Numbered from the stretch's first letter, positions 16,268-25,906 are shown. The stretch is 64,000 bases of DNA from Bacteroides fragilis (GCF_002849695.1 NZ_CP018937.1:4588001-4652000); one strand, 5' to 3'. The notes: generated from the sequence alone by a model not told the origin. A program made the numbers and translations.

Positions 16268-17500
16268 TTAAAAGAAGAATAAATAACTGATTAGAATTGC
16301 TGCAATGATTCCGGCAAAATCGGCAATCAGTCCGCACGTCACTGCATTACGTGTTTTCGTGATGCCTACGCTGCCGAAGTAAACAGCCAGAATATAGAAA
16401 GTGGTATCGGAAGCTCCGCGAACCACACAGCTCACACGTCCGACAAATGAATCGGGTCCGAATTGCTTCATGGTATCGATCATCAAGCCATTGGCACCGC
16501 TTCCACTGAGTGATTTCATTAAGGCAGTCGGCAGTGCACCTACAAAACCGGTGTCAAGCCCACAGAATGCCACAATGGAGCCGATACCTCCAACGAGTAT
16601 ATCCATAGCCCCCGAAGTACGGAAAACCGCGATTCCAACGAGGAATGCCACCAGGTAAGGAATGATGCGGACTGCTGTGGTGAAGCCTTCTTTGGCACCT
16701 TCTACAAAAGAATCGTATACGTTGATTTTTTTTCGAATGCCTGTGCCGATAAATAATATGATGACAGAAAACAGGATCACATTGGCTGTCAAGGTTGAAT
16801 AAATTCCCATATCTTCGCGTGAAAGCGTAGCTGTCAGGTAAATGATTCCGCCAAAGAAAAGGCTCAGGCAACCCATAAGTGTCAATATCGCTTTGTTTAT
16901 CAGATTGATGCGCTGGGAAATACTGACAGCGATGACTCCTACCAGTGTGGAGATAAAGGTACTTAGCAAGATGGGGATGAAAATATCCGTTGGCTGTGCA
17001 GCTCCCATCTGTGCCCGGTAGACCATAATGCTGATAGGGATGATGATCAATCCGGAAGTATTAATCACCAGGAACATAATCATGGGGTTACTGGCGGTGT
17101 CTTTCTTAGGGTTCAGTTCCTGTAACTCTTTCATGGCTTTCAGTCCCATGGGGGTAGCGGCATTGTCGAGTCCCAGCATATTGGCAGACATATTCATAAA
17201 AATAGAACCCATGACTGGATGTCCTTTCGGAATGTCCGGAAACAAGCGGCAGAAGACCGGACTCAGCCAGCGTGAAAGGGCATTGATCAGTCCGCTGTTT
17301 TCACCGATTTTCATTATTCCGAGCCAAAGGGACAAGACACCGGTGAGTCCGAGGGAAATCTCGAATGCTGTTTTAGAAGAGTCGAAAGTAGAATTGATAA
17401 TCTCCGTGAATATTTGGGTATCGCCGAAGAACAGGAGTTTGCAGACGGCAACTACGAAAGCAATCACAAAGAACGCAATCCAGATATAATTTAGAACCAT
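16268..17500 (-). CDS. Fused SpmA/SpmB-type nucleoside recognition membrane protein
   Basis: This 410-residue integral membrane protein joins two halves that are separate spore maturation proteins A and B in Firmicutes. The N-terminal half carries NMSANMLGLDNAATPMG and the Gate/nucleoside-recognition motif. The C-terminal half carries EGAKEGFTTAVRIIPYLVAF and SDTTFYILAVYFGSVG. About ten hydrophobic segments are visible. In a non-sporulating anaerobe the role is unknown, and transport or peptidoglycan-related functions have been suggested for the family. It heads an operon with ybeY and has its own -7 box. Confidence 0.85.
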   Translation of the reverse strand: MVLNYIWIAFFVIAFVVAVCKLLFFGDTQIFTEIINSTFDSSKTAFEISLGLTGVLSLWLGIMKIGENSGLINALSRWLSPVFCRLFPDIPKGHPVMGSIFMNMSANMLGLDNAATPMGLKAMKELQELNPKKDTASNPMIMFLVINTSGLIIIPISIMVYRAQMGAAQPTDIFIPILLSTFISTLVGVIAVSISQRINLINKAILTLMGCLSLFFGGIIYLTATLSREDMGIYSTLTANVILFSVIILFIGTGIRKKINVYDSFVEGAKEGFTTAVRIIPYLVAFLVGIAVFRTSGAMDILVGGIGSIVAFCGLDTGFVGALPTALMKSLSGSGANGLMIDTMKQFGPDSFVGRVSCVVRGASDTTFYILAVYFGSVGITKTRNAVTCGLIADFAGIIAAILISYLFFF

Positions 17501-17523
17501 AAATATGCCCGTTAATTTTCCTA

Positions 17524-17531
17524 CAAAATTA
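17524..17531 (-). promoter_or_regulatory. -7 box for spmAB-ybeY
   Basis: TAATTTTG on the minus strand, 24 bp before the ATG at 17500. Confidence 0.55.
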
Positions 17532-17565
17532 AGAATATGTTTCTATTCATTGTGGCTTTTTTGCC

Positions 17566-17573
17566 TATTTTTG
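17566..17573 (+). promoter_or_regulatory. -7 box for alkD-like gene
   Basis: TATTTTTG, 34 bp before the ATG at 17607. It rules out the earlier in-frame start at 17505. Confidence 0.55.
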
Positions 17574-17606
17574 TCAGGATGTAACTTTATAAACTCAATT
17601 GTCTCG

Positions 17607-18305
17607 ATGAAATCGATAGAAATTCAAAAAGAACTGGAGACTTATGTTGATCCGGTGAAGCGGGAATATCTTCCCGGATTCTTTAAAACCGGAAAAGGGC
17701 AGTATGGCGAAGGTGACAAGTTTCTTGGGGTAGTAGTGCCCAATACTCGTATTGTGGCTAAAAGGCATAAGGACATCCCTTTTGAGGTAATGGCCGAATT
17801 GCTTCAGTCGGAGTGGCACGAATGCCGGTTGTGTGCATTGCTGATGATGGTGGAACGGTTTAAAAAGTCCGACGAGAAAGAGCGGGAGGCTATCTATCGT
17901 TTCTATCTGTCTCAAACGGAACGTATTAACAACTGGGATTTGGTAGACCTGTCGGCTCCTTATATTGTAGGCGAATATCTGAGAGATAAATCACGTGACG
18001 ATCTTTATCGGCTGGCTGAGAGTAATCTGCTGTGGGAGCAGCGCATCGCGGTAGTGGCTACTGTTACTTTGATCAGAAATAACGATTTCACCGATATTCT
18101 TCGTCTGGCAGAGTTGTTGTTGCAGCATAAGCACGACCTGATGCAGAAGGCTATAGGCTGGATGCTCCGTGAGATGGGAAAGAAGGACCGGGACTTGCTG
18201 TTGCAATTCTTGGATAAATACAGGATGGTGATGCCACGAACTATGTTGCGTTATTCGATAGAAAAACTGACGGAAGCCGAACGAAAATATTACATGAAGC
18301 GTTAA
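17607..18305 (+). CDS. AlkD-like DNA alkylation repair protein
   Basis: This is a HEAT-like repeat protein of 232 residues, the size of AlkC/AlkD DNA glycosylases that excise N3- and N7-alkylated purines. The features seen are GVVVPNTRIVAKRHKDIP near the N-terminus, the helical LLQSEWHECRLCALLMMV repeat, NNWDLVDLSAPYIVG with the conserved W-D-x-V-D, and KAIGWMLREMGKKD near the end. These are typical of the PF08713 family. The promoter box at 17566 sets the start at MKSIEI. It is divergent from the spmAB-ybeY operon. Confidence 0.85.
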   Translation: MKSIEIQKELETYVDPVKREYLPGFFKTGKGQYGEGDKFLGVVVPNTRIVAKRHKDIPFEVMAELLQSEWHECRLCALLMMVERFKKSDEKEREAIYRFYLSQTERINNWDLVDLSAPYIVGEYLRDKSRDDLYRLAESNLLWEQRIAVVATVTLIRNNDFTDILRLAELLLQHKHDLMQKAIGWMLREMGKKDRDLLLQFLDKYRMVMPRTMLRYSIEKLTEAERKYYMKR

Positions 18306-18380
18306 TTGGGGCATTGCAGGATTGGCTACAGGGATCCGGGGAACCGAGAGATTTAATCTCTTGCTTATAGGGATGTCATC

Positions 18381-18458
18381 CTCTGTGAACTCTGTGTCCT
18401 CTGTGGTGAACTTCTCGTTTCAAAGGAAAAACTCTGTGAAACGCTGTGCTACTCTGTG
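18381..18458. repeat. CTCTGTG-rich short repeat block
   Basis: CTCTGTG occurs at 18381, 18390 and 18399 (9-bp spacing) and again at 18432 and 18452, with CGCTGTG at 18442 (10-bp spacing). Related words (CTGTGTTAATCTGTGG at 35374, CCGCGTCCTTTGTGG at 60323) occur in other gaps of this window. They look like a dispersed intergenic repeat family. It lies just upstream of the ruvB promoter. Confidence 0.5.
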
Positions 18459-18468
18459 ATGAAATCTA

Positions 18469-18476
18469 TATCTTTG
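18469..18476 (+). promoter_or_regulatory. -7 box for ruvB
   Basis: TATCTTTG lies 22 bp before the ATG at 18498 and inside the longer open frame that begins at 18456. Confidence 0.65.
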
Positions 18477-18497
18477 CTACCTATTTATAAAAAAGAA

Positions 18498-19526
18498 ATG
18501 GAAGAAGATTTTAATATACGGGATCATCAACTGACCAGCAGAGAACGGGATTTCGAGAACGCCCTCCGTCCATTGAGCTTTGAAGACTTCAACGGGCAGG
18601 ACAAGGTGGTCGATAATCTCCGCATTTTTGTCAAGGCGGCTCGCCTGAGGGGTGAAGCACTGGATCATGTATTGCTGCATGGACCTCCCGGATTGGGAAA
18701 GACTACTTTATCGAATATTATCGCTAACGAGTTGGGTGTGGGATTTAAGATAACTTCCGGACCAGTACTCGACAAACCGGGTGATCTGGCCGGGGTGCTG
18801 ACCAGTCTTGAACCGAATGACGTGTTGTTTATCGACGAGATTCACCGTCTTTCACCGGTAGTGGAAGAATATCTCTATTCGGCCATGGAGGACTATCGTA
18901 TCGATATCATGATCGATAAGGGGCCCTCGGCCCGTAGTATCCAGATTGATCTGAGCCCGTTTACACTGGTGGGGGCGACAACCCGCAGCGGTTTGCTGAC
19001 GGCTCCTTTGCGTGCCCGTTTCGGTATCAACCTGCATTTGGAGTATTATGACGACGATATATTAAGTGGCATTATCCGCCGTTCGGCAGGTATACTTGAC
19101 GTGCCTTGTTCGTCTCAGGCAGCCGGTGAAATAGCTTCAAGGAGTCGTGGAACCCCTCGTATAGCCAATGCGCTGCTGCGCAGGGTGCGCGACTTTGCAC
19201 AGGTGAAAGGTTCGGGATCTATCGACACGGAGATTGCCAACTATGCGCTTGAAGCACTGAACATCGATAAATACGGACTGGATGAAATTGATAATAAGAT
19301 TCTCTGCACCATTATTGACAAGTTTAAGGGTGGTCCGGTGGGATTGACAACGATTGCCACTGCCCTGGGTGAGGATGCCGGAACGATTGAGGAAGTATAC
19401 GAGCCATTCCTTATCAAGGAGGGGTTCCTGAAGCGTACTCCCCGGGGACGTGAGGTGACGGAGCTGGCTTACAAACATCTTGGGCGCAGCCTTTACGATA
19501 GTCAGAAGACACTGTTTAATGATTAG
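18498..19526 (+). CDS. ruvB: Holliday junction branch migration ATPase RuvB
   Basis: RuvB is the hexameric motor that drives Holliday junction branch migration with RuvA. The 342-residue protein shows Walker A GPPGLGKTTLSN, Walker B VLFIDEIHRLSP, sensor 1 TLVGATTRSGLL with the arginine-finger region PLRARFG, and a C-terminal winged-helix (FLKRTPRGREVTELAY). I start at MEEDFN because the -7 box at 18469 lies within the longer frame. It leads a plus-strand run with a flippase 15 bp downstream. ruvA is not in the window. Confidence 0.96.
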   Translation: MEEDFNIRDHQLTSRERDFENALRPLSFEDFNGQDKVVDNLRIFVKAARLRGEALDHVLLHGPPGLGKTTLSNIIANELGVGFKITSGPVLDKPGDLAGVLTSLEPNDVLFIDEIHRLSPVVEEYLYSAMEDYRIDIMIDKGPSARSIQIDLSPFTLVGATTRSGLLTAPLRARFGINLHLEYYDDDILSGIIRRSAGILDVPCSSQAAGEIASRSRGTPRIANALLRRVRDFAQVKGSGSIDTEIANYALEALNIDKYGLDEIDNKILCTIIDKFKGGPVGLTTIATALGEDAGTIEEVYEPFLIKEGFLKRTPRGREVTELAYKHLGRSLYDSQKTLFND

Positions 19527-19541
19527 ATACACAAAAACAAC

Positions 19542-21038
19542 ATGGCCGGATTAAAGTCATTGGTAAAAGATACAGCCCTGTATGGGCTGAGTAGTATGGT
19601 TGGTAGGTTTCTGAACTATCTGTTGGTGCCGTTATATACAGCGGTCTTACCTGCCGCATCCGGCGGATATGGGGTTGTCACCAACGTATATGCCTGGGCG
19701 GGGTTGATTATGGTACTGTTGACGTTCGGGATGGAGACCGGTTTTTTCCGTTTTGCCAATAAGTCGGAAGAAGATCCGGCAAAAGTATATGCCAATTCAC
19801 TGATCTCGGTAGGAGGTATTTCACTTATCTTTGCCGTCCTTTGTCTGACATTCCTTCAGCCTGTCTCTAATTTTCTGGACTATGGCGATCATCCTGACTT
19901 CATCGGGATGATGATAGTGGTCATGGCGCTCGATTCTTTCCTGTGCATCCCGTTCGCTTATCTGCGTTATAAAAAGCGTCCCATTAAATTTGTTGCCATT
20001 AAGTTCGTTTCCATCATTGCCAATATCGTTCTGAACCTGTTCTTCCTGTTGCTTTGCCCGTGGTTGCATGTGCATTTTCCCGCATCGGTGGATTGGTTCT
20101 ATAATCCGACCTATCTGGTAGGGTACATCTTTGTCACCAATCTGATAACAACCTGTTTGCAACTTTTTTGCCTGATTCCCGAGCTTCGTGGCTTTGCCTA
20201 TCGGGTGGACAAGGCACTGTTGAAGCGGATGCTTGTCTATTCTTTTCCGATATTGATTTTTGGCCTGGTAGGCATTTTGAACCAGACGGTGGATAAGATT
20301 ATCTATCCTTTCCTCTTTACCGATCGTCAGGAAGGGCTGGTGCAACTCGGCATTTACGGTGCTGCCACCAAGATTGCCATGGTGATGGCTATGTTCACTC
20401 AAGCTTTTCGTTATGCCTATGAGCCGTTTGTATTTGGCAGGGAACGTGAAGGAGACAATCGCCGGATGTATGCCCAGGCGATGAAGTATTTCCTTATTTT
20501 TGCCTTGCTTGCCTTTCTGACAGTTATGTTCTATCTCGATATTTTGCGTTATATGGTGGCACCCGATTATTGGGCTGGACTTAGTGTGGTAGCCATCGTG
20601 ATTGGCGCGGAAATATTCAAAGGCATCTATTTTAACCTCTCGTTCTGGTATAAGCTGATCGATGAAACTCGTTGGGGAGCTTATTTCTCCATGGTCGGAT
20701 GTGCTATTATCGTGGGAATGAATGTACTGCTGGTTCCCACTTACGGATTCGTGGCCTCGGCATGGGCTTCGGTAGCCGGATATGGGGTAATTACGGTTCT
20801 GTCTTATTGGATCGGACAGAAAAAATACCCCATCCATTATGACTTGAAGCACCTCGGTATGTATGTGTTGCTTACAGCAGTGCTCTATGCGGCAGGAGAG
20901 CTGGTACCTATTCAAAATGTGGTACTTCGCCTGGCTTTCCGTACCGTTTTGTTACTGATATTTGTGGCTTATGTTATCCGGACGGATTTGCCATTGAGCC
21001 AGATTCCTGTGATTAACCGATTTATTAAGAAGAAATAG
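19542..21038 (+). CDS. Polysaccharide flippase (MATE/Wzx-like)
   Basis: This 498-residue polytopic membrane protein has about 12-14 hydrophobic segments. It begins LKSLVKDTALYGLSSMVGR and NYLLVPLYTAVLP, a pattern typical of the PST/MOP polysaccharide exporters that flip lipid-linked oligosaccharides across the inner membrane. The last loop is basic and short. No glycosyltransferase cluster is nearby, so the substrate (O-antigen-like, capsule, or lipid-linked glycan for protein O-glycosylation) cannot be set. It sits between ruvB and a DUF389 protein with very short gaps, suggesting one transcript. Confidence 0.82.
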   Translation: MAGLKSLVKDTALYGLSSMVGRFLNYLLVPLYTAVLPAASGGYGVVTNVYAWAGLIMVLLTFGMETGFFRFANKSEEDPAKVYANSLISVGGISLIFAVLCLTFLQPVSNFLDYGDHPDFIGMMIVVMALDSFLCIPFAYLRYKKRPIKFVAIKFVSIIANIVLNLFFLLLCPWLHVHFPASVDWFYNPTYLVGYIFVTNLITTCLQLFCLIPELRGFAYRVDKALLKRMLVYSFPILIFGLVGILNQTVDKIIYPFLFTDRQEGLVQLGIYGAATKIAMVMAMFTQAFRYAYEPFVFGREREGDNRRMYAQAMKYFLIFALLAFLTVMFYLDILRYMVAPDYWAGLSVVAIVIGAEIFKGIYFNLSFWYKLIDETRWGAYFSMVGCAIIVGMNVLLVPTYGFVASAWASVAGYGVITVLSYWIGQKKYPIHYDLKHLGMYVLLTAVLYAAGELVPIQNVVLRLAFRTVLLLIFVAYVIRTDLPLSQIPVINRFIKKK

Positions 21039-21040
21039 TT

Positions 21041-22408
21041 ATGAAGGCAGACAATCGAAACATTTTTGCCGTTAAGGCATTTCTCAGAGAATATCTGGAC
21101 CTGAGAAAGGACAAAGACAACGAACTGGCAACGGTTGATTCCATCCGGAAAGGTGTGGAGTTCAAAGGGGCTAACCTCTGGATTCTGATTTTTGCTATCT
21201 TCATGGCCTCACTCGGACTGAATGTCAATTCGACGGCCGTCATTATTGGTGCCATGTTGATTTCACCGTTGATGGGACCAATCATGGGAGTGGGGCTATC
21301 GGTAGGGCTGAACGACTTTGAGTTGATGAAACGCTCTCTGAAAAGCTTCCTGATTACTACGGCGTTCAGCGTGACGACGGCTACTATTTTTTTCCTGTTT
21401 ACTCCCATTGCCGAAGCGCAGTCGGAGTTGCTGGCACGCACGTCACCGACAATTTATGACGTTTTCATCGCACTTTTCGGTGGACTTGCCGGAGTGGTTG
21501 CCCTTTCTACCAAAGAGAAAGGAAATGTAATTCCGGGTGTTGCCATTGCTACTGCATTGATGCCGCCTCTCTGTACGGCAGGTTATGGGTTGGCTTCCGG
21601 CAATCTGATCTATTTTCTGGGAGCATTCTACCTCTATTTCATCAATTCCGTATTTATCAGTCTTGCCACGTTTATCGGTGTACGGCTGATGCACTTCCAG
21701 CGGAAAGAGTTTGTAGACAAGAACCGTGAAAAGAAGGTACGTCAATATATCGTATTCATCGTGATTCTGACTATGTGTCCGGCTATTTATCTTACGATGG
21801 GAATTATCCGGAGTACCTTTTTCGAGACGGCGGCCAATCGTTTTGTCTCCGAACAACTCAACTTTGATAATACTCAGGTTCTGAATAAGAAGATCCATTA
21901 CGAAGGAGATTCATGCGAGATCCGTGTCGTGCTGATCGGTCCGGAAGTGCCGGAAGCTTCCATCGCCATTGCCCGCAGCAAGATGAAAGACTATAAACTG
22001 GAAAATACGAAGCTGATTGTTTTGCAGGGAATGAACAATAACGATGCGATGGACCTCTCGTCAATTCGTGCCATGGTAATGGAAGATTTCTATAAGAATA
22101 GCGAGCAACGTTTGCAGGAACAACAAGTCAAGATAACCACACTCCAGAAGAGCCTTGAACGATATAAGTCTTACGATGAAATGAGCCGGAAAATCATTCC
22201 GGAACTGAAAGTACTTTATCCTTCGGTGACGGCTTTATCTATTTCGCATACGATTGAGACGACGGTCGATTCGATGAAAACAGATACAATTGCACTTGCC
22301 GTGCTGAAGTTTACCCGCCATCCGAAGAACGATGAAAAGGAGAAAATCAGTGCGTGGCTTCAGGCGCGGGTAGGAGCCAAGAAACTCCGGTTGATTGTTG
22401 AAGAATGA
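21041..22408 (+). CDS. DUF389 family membrane protein
   Basis: The protein has 455 residues and belongs to the DUF389 / TIGR00341 family. The hydrophobic core (residues about 45-270) holds NSTAVIIGAMLISPLMGPIMG and PGVAIATALMPPLCTAGYG, the hallmark repeats of the family. The C-terminal third is soluble, with a charged helical segment (EQRLQEQQVKITTLQKSLER). The function of DUF389 is not established. It starts 2 bp after the flippase stop and so is almost certainly cotranslated with it. Confidence 0.85.
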   Translation: MKADNRNIFAVKAFLREYLDLRKDKDNELATVDSIRKGVEFKGANLWILIFAIFMASLGLNVNSTAVIIGAMLISPLMGPIMGVGLSVGLNDFELMKRSLKSFLITTAFSVTTATIFFLFTPIAEAQSELLARTSPTIYDVFIALFGGLAGVVALSTKEKGNVIPGVAIATALMPPLCTAGYGLASGNLIYFLGAFYLYFINSVFISLATFIGVRLMHFQRKEFVDKNREKKVRQYIVFIVILTMCPAIYLTMGIIRSTFFETAANRFVSEQLNFDNTQVLNKKIHYEGDSCEIRVVLIGPEVPEASIAIARSKMKDYKLENTKLIVLQGMNNNDAMDLSSIRAMVMEDFYKNSEQRLQEQQVKITTLQKSLERYKSYDEMSRKIIPELKVLYPSVTALSISHTIETTVDSMKTDTIALAVLKFTRHPKNDEKEKISAWLQARVGAKKLRLIVEE

Positions 22409-22459
22409 CGGGAAGCATATGGCCGGAGAAAAGAAGATGAATAAACATGATTAATATAA

Positions 22460-24646
22460 ATGAATAGAAACAAAGTAATTAACTCTTTCTGTAGCAGAAA
22501 GAGATGGGGGGAAGTTCTGTGTCTGGTTTTGCTTTTTCTCTACCCGGCTTCATTGCATGCCGATGAAGGTATGTGGATGCTGGGCAATCTGAATAAAGAA
22601 ACCCGTAAAGCGATGAAAGAACTGGGATTGCAGATGCCTGCCGACCGGCTTTACAGTACGAAGCGTCCGTCGCTGAAAGACGCTGTGGTCAGTTTCGGAG
22701 GATTCTGCTCGGGAGTAGTCGTTTCCGAGGATGGCCTGGTATTTACCAATCATCACTGCGGGTTCAGCAGCATACAACAACATAGTTCGGTTGACCACGA
22801 TTATCTGAAAGACGGGTTCGTGGCGCATAGCCGGGAAGAAGAGTTGCCCAATCCCGAGTTGTATGTCCGCTTCCTGCTACGTACAGAAGACGTTACCCGC
22901 CGGGTCCTGAAAGCTACAACACCCGGTATGACCGAAGCTGAACGAGGTTTAGCCATCGATTCGATGATGATATTAATAGGGGATGAAGTCTCGAAAAAGG
23001 ACTCCACATTGGTTGGCATTGTAGATGCTTATTACGGAGGCAATGAGTTTTGGCTTTCCGTTTACCGCGATTTCAACGATGTGCGTCTGGTGTTTGCGCC
23101 ACCGTCCTCTATCGGTAAGTTTGGATGGGACACGGACAACTGGATGTGGCCCCGTCATACAGGCGATTTCTGTGTCTTTCGCATTTATGCCGATAAGGAG
23201 AACCGCCCTGCGGACTATTCGCCCGATAACGTGCCCTATCACCCCGAATATGTAGCTCCGATTACGTTGGATGGATATAAAGAAGGTTCGTTTTGCATGA
23301 CGTTGGGCTATCCCGGCAGTACAGAACGTTATCTTTCTTCGTTTGGTATCGAGGAAATGATGAACGGGATGAATCAGGCTATGATCGACGTCCGCGGAGT
23401 GAAACAGGCCATTTGGAAACGTGAGATGGACCGGAGAGATTCTATCCGTATCAAATATGCGTCGAAATATGACGAAAGCTCCAATTACTGGAAAAACAGT
23501 ATCGGGACCAATAAAGCCATACGCAAACTAAAGGTGCTGGATAAGAAGCGCCAGGCGGAAGACGCGCTCCGAAAGTGGATTCAGAAGACTCCGTCAGAAC
23601 GGGAGAAGTTGCTGCACCTGATGTCGTCGCTCGAACTGAACTACAAGGATCGTAAAGAGGTGAACCGGGCGATGGCCTATTTCGGAGAGTCGTTTATTAA
23701 CGGTCCCGAATTGGTGCAATTTGCGCTGACCATCCTGAACTTCGACTTCGAAGCGGAACAGAAGCAGGTGGTGGCTCAGCTCCAGAAGTTGCTCGATAAA
23801 TATGCAAACTATGATGTGACCATTGATAAAGAAGTGTTTGTAGCCATATTGAAGGAGTATCGGAGCAAAGTGGACCGGGCATATCTGCCCGATCTTTACC
23901 AAACCATAGATACGCTTTACGGAGGCAATGAGCAGATGTATGTTGATTCATTGTATGCTCATTCTGAGATCACTTCTCCACGCGGCTTGAAGCGTTTCCT
24001 GGAACGCGATACTACTTTCCATATGGTCGATGACCCTGCAGTTTCGCTCGGCATTGATCTGATTGTGAAATTTTTCGATATGCGTAGTCAGATGGCTGAG
24101 GCTTCTGATAATATAGAAAAGGACGAACGCGAGTTTAATGCCGCCATGAGAAGGATGTATGCCGACCGCAATTTCTATCCGGATGCCAACTCGACAATGC
24201 GGCTGAGTTTCGGTACCATAGGCAGCTATTCACCTTACGACGGTGCCGACTATGACTATTATACCACGGTAAAGGGAATTTTCGAGAAGGTAAAGGAGCA
24301 CAGTGGTGACCCCGACTTTGCTGTACAGCCGGAGGTCCTGTCCCTGCTGGCATCAGGTGATTTCGGACGTTATGCCGACGAAAAGGGAGATATGAATGTA
24401 TGTTTCATCTCAAACAATGACATTACGGGTGGCAATTCCGGCAGTGCCATGTTCAACGGCAACGGTGAATTGCTGGGGTTGGCATTCGACGGGAATTGGG
24501 AAGCGATGAGTAGCGATATCGTTTTCGAACCCGAAGTACAACGCTGTATCGGGGTCGATGTACGATATATGCTCTTCATTATCGAAAAGTTCGGAAAAGC
24601 AAGCCAGCTGATACAAGAACTGAAAATAGAAGACCGAAAGAAGTAA
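22460..24646 (+). CDS. S46 family dipeptidyl peptidase, DPP7 type
   Basis: This is a secreted serine exopeptidase of 728 residues that releases dipeptides from oligopeptides in the periplasm. A signal peptide is followed by the mature start near DEGMW. The chymotrypsin-like triad is visible: His99 in TNHHCGF, Asp in DNWMWPRHTGDF, and Ser660 in TGGNSGSAMF. The residue 18 after the serine, which sets P1 specificity (Arg673 in P. gingivalis DPP11, Gly673 in DPP7), is Gly678 in AFDGNWE. That predicts preference for bulky hydrophobic P1 residues, not Asp/Glu. It converges with the EamA gene across 9 bp. Confidence 0.9.
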   Translation: MNRNKVINSFCSRKRWGEVLCLVLLFLYPASLHADEGMWMLGNLNKETRKAMKELGLQMPADRLYSTKRPSLKDAVVSFGGFCSGVVVSEDGLVFTNHHCGFSSIQQHSSVDHDYLKDGFVAHSREEELPNPELYVRFLLRTEDVTRRVLKATTPGMTEAERGLAIDSMMILIGDEVSKKDSTLVGIVDAYYGGNEFWLSVYRDFNDVRLVFAPPSSIGKFGWDTDNWMWPRHTGDFCVFRIYADKENRPADYSPDNVPYHPEYVAPITLDGYKEGSFCMTLGYPGSTERYLSSFGIEEMMNGMNQAMIDVRGVKQAIWKREMDRRDSIRIKYASKYDESSNYWKNSIGTNKAIRKLKVLDKKRQAEDALRKWIQKTPSEREKLLHLMSSLELNYKDRKEVNRAMAYFGESFINGPELVQFALTILNFDFEAEQKQVVAQLQKLLDKYANYDVTIDKEVFVAILKEYRSKVDRAYLPDLYQTIDTLYGGNEQMYVDSLYAHSEITSPRGLKRFLERDTTFHMVDDPAVSLGIDLIVKFFDMRSQMAEASDNIEKDEREFNAAMRRMYADRNFYPDANSTMRLSFGTIGSYSPYDGADYDYYTTVKGIFEKVKEHSGDPDFAVQPEVLSLLASGDFGRYADEKGDMNVCFISNNDITGGNSGSAMFNGNGELLGLAFDGNWEAMSSDIVFEPEVQRCIGVDVRYMLFIIEKFGKASQLIQELKIEDRKK

Positions 24647-24655
24647 GCCCTTACC

Positions 24656-25519
24656 CTAACGTCTCAGTATGATTACGATTACTGCTGAGATTATGAGCAG
24701 AATGCCGATTCCGATGCTCCGGGTAAAGGGTTCGCCGAACATAAAGATACCTACACAAACAGCTGTTACCGGCTCCATGGCTCCAAGTACGGAAGTGAGC
24801 GTGGAGCCGATGCTTTTTACGGCCTGTACTAATGCCAGGTTAGAGATTACGGTTGGAATCAATGCCAGCAGCAGCAGATTTCCTCCCGTATGCCAGTCGG
24901 GAATGGCTTGAATACCCGTGGTCGCGCCTATCCCCACCAGCAGGAAAAGCGTACCGAACAGAAAAACATAGAAAGTAAGCCTTAGCCCTTTCATCTGTCC
25001 GATCTTGAGTTGACTCACCGTAACCAGGTAAAGCGCATATCCCAAAGCCGACAGGAGAACGATGAACAATCCGATGGCAGTAATTCCACCGGAACTGTCG
25101 CCGTAAGAAAGGCAGGAGACACCGACTACGGCAAGAGCGATGGCGAAGAAGCGCCAGGCTGACTTCTTTTCGCGGAAAAAGATCATCATAATCAGCGTGG
25201 TCAGTACCGGATACATGAAATGGATGGTAGTGGCTACCCCGCTTGCCATGAATTTATATCCCCAGAACAAGAAGACTGCGGACATCAGATAGAGGAAGGC
25301 AAGTAGCGACAGCGAAGGGATTTCTTTGCGGCTGATACGGAAAGACTGTTTGTCGAGCAACAGGATACATCCCAAAGCTAAGCAGGCGAACAGGAACCGA
25401 TAAAACAGGATGGATTCGAAGTGCATTCCCTCACGCATGGCAGGGATGGTGAAAAGAGGAATCAGCCCGAAGGAGGCCGATGAAAGCAGACCGTAAAGGA
25501 AACCATTAAATTTGTTCAT
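24656..25519 (-). CDS. EamA/DMT family transporter
   Basis: This is a 287-residue drug/metabolite transporter superfamily protein with ten predicted membrane helices in two EamA halves. The first half contains FYRFLFACLALG and the second contains LLALIPTVISNLALVQAVKSIG and SVLGAMEPVTAVCVGIFMFGE, the classic end-of-repeat motif. Substrates vary from amino acids to nucleosides and cannot be predicted. A -7 box lies 35 bp upstream. The gene is monocistronic. Confidence 0.85.
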   Translation of the reverse strand: MNKFNGFLYGLLSSASFGLIPLFTIPAMREGMHFESILFYRFLFACLALGCILLLDKQSFRISRKEIPSLSLLAFLYLMSAVFLFWGYKFMASGVATTIHFMYPVLTTLIMMIFFREKKSAWRFFAIALAVVGVSCLSYGDSSGGITAIGLFIVLLSALGYALYLVTVSQLKIGQMKGLRLTFYVFLFGTLFLLVGIGATTGIQAIPDWHTGGNLLLLALIPTVISNLALVQAVKSIGSTLTSVLGAMEPVTAVCVGIFMFGEPFTRSIGIGILLIISAVIVIILRR

Positions 25520-25553
25520 ACCCGAAAACTATTACCTGTTTTTTTAATTCACG

Positions 25554-25561
25554 CAAAGGTA
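25554..25561 (-). promoter_or_regulatory. -7 box for EamA gene
   Basis: TACCTTTG on the minus strand, 35 bp before the ATG at 25519. Confidence 0.55.
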
Positions 25562-25906
25562 GTGTTTTTGGGGACAATATAAATAAGGGAACCTTGACTT
25601 AATCTTTTCTTATCATTTTGACTTTTTGCTTTTCTGACCCTTCCAGAATCGTTTATTTCGGGCCTCTCTCCGGTTGGTGTGAAAAAAATGTCCGGAATTT
25701 GCATTAGGCTCGCGATGTGCTGTCTTTGATTCGCTTGATCTGCTTTCTATTTTTAGAGTATATCGGGTGATTGCAAACAAATAGTTGCTTAATCTCTTTG
25801 TTTGAGCTCTTTTGGGTAGTTTCCGGTTGCTGCTCTATTGAAATGAACCAGCTTGTGAACAGAAGCTTTTTCGGAAAAAGTGGGAATAAAGAAGGTCTCT
25901 TCCTCC

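Noticed and set aside
19821..20915. 364-codon open frame antisense to the flippase
   Set aside because: It has a His/Gln-rich translation typical of antisense membrane-protein frames and no recognisable domain. The sense gene is clear.
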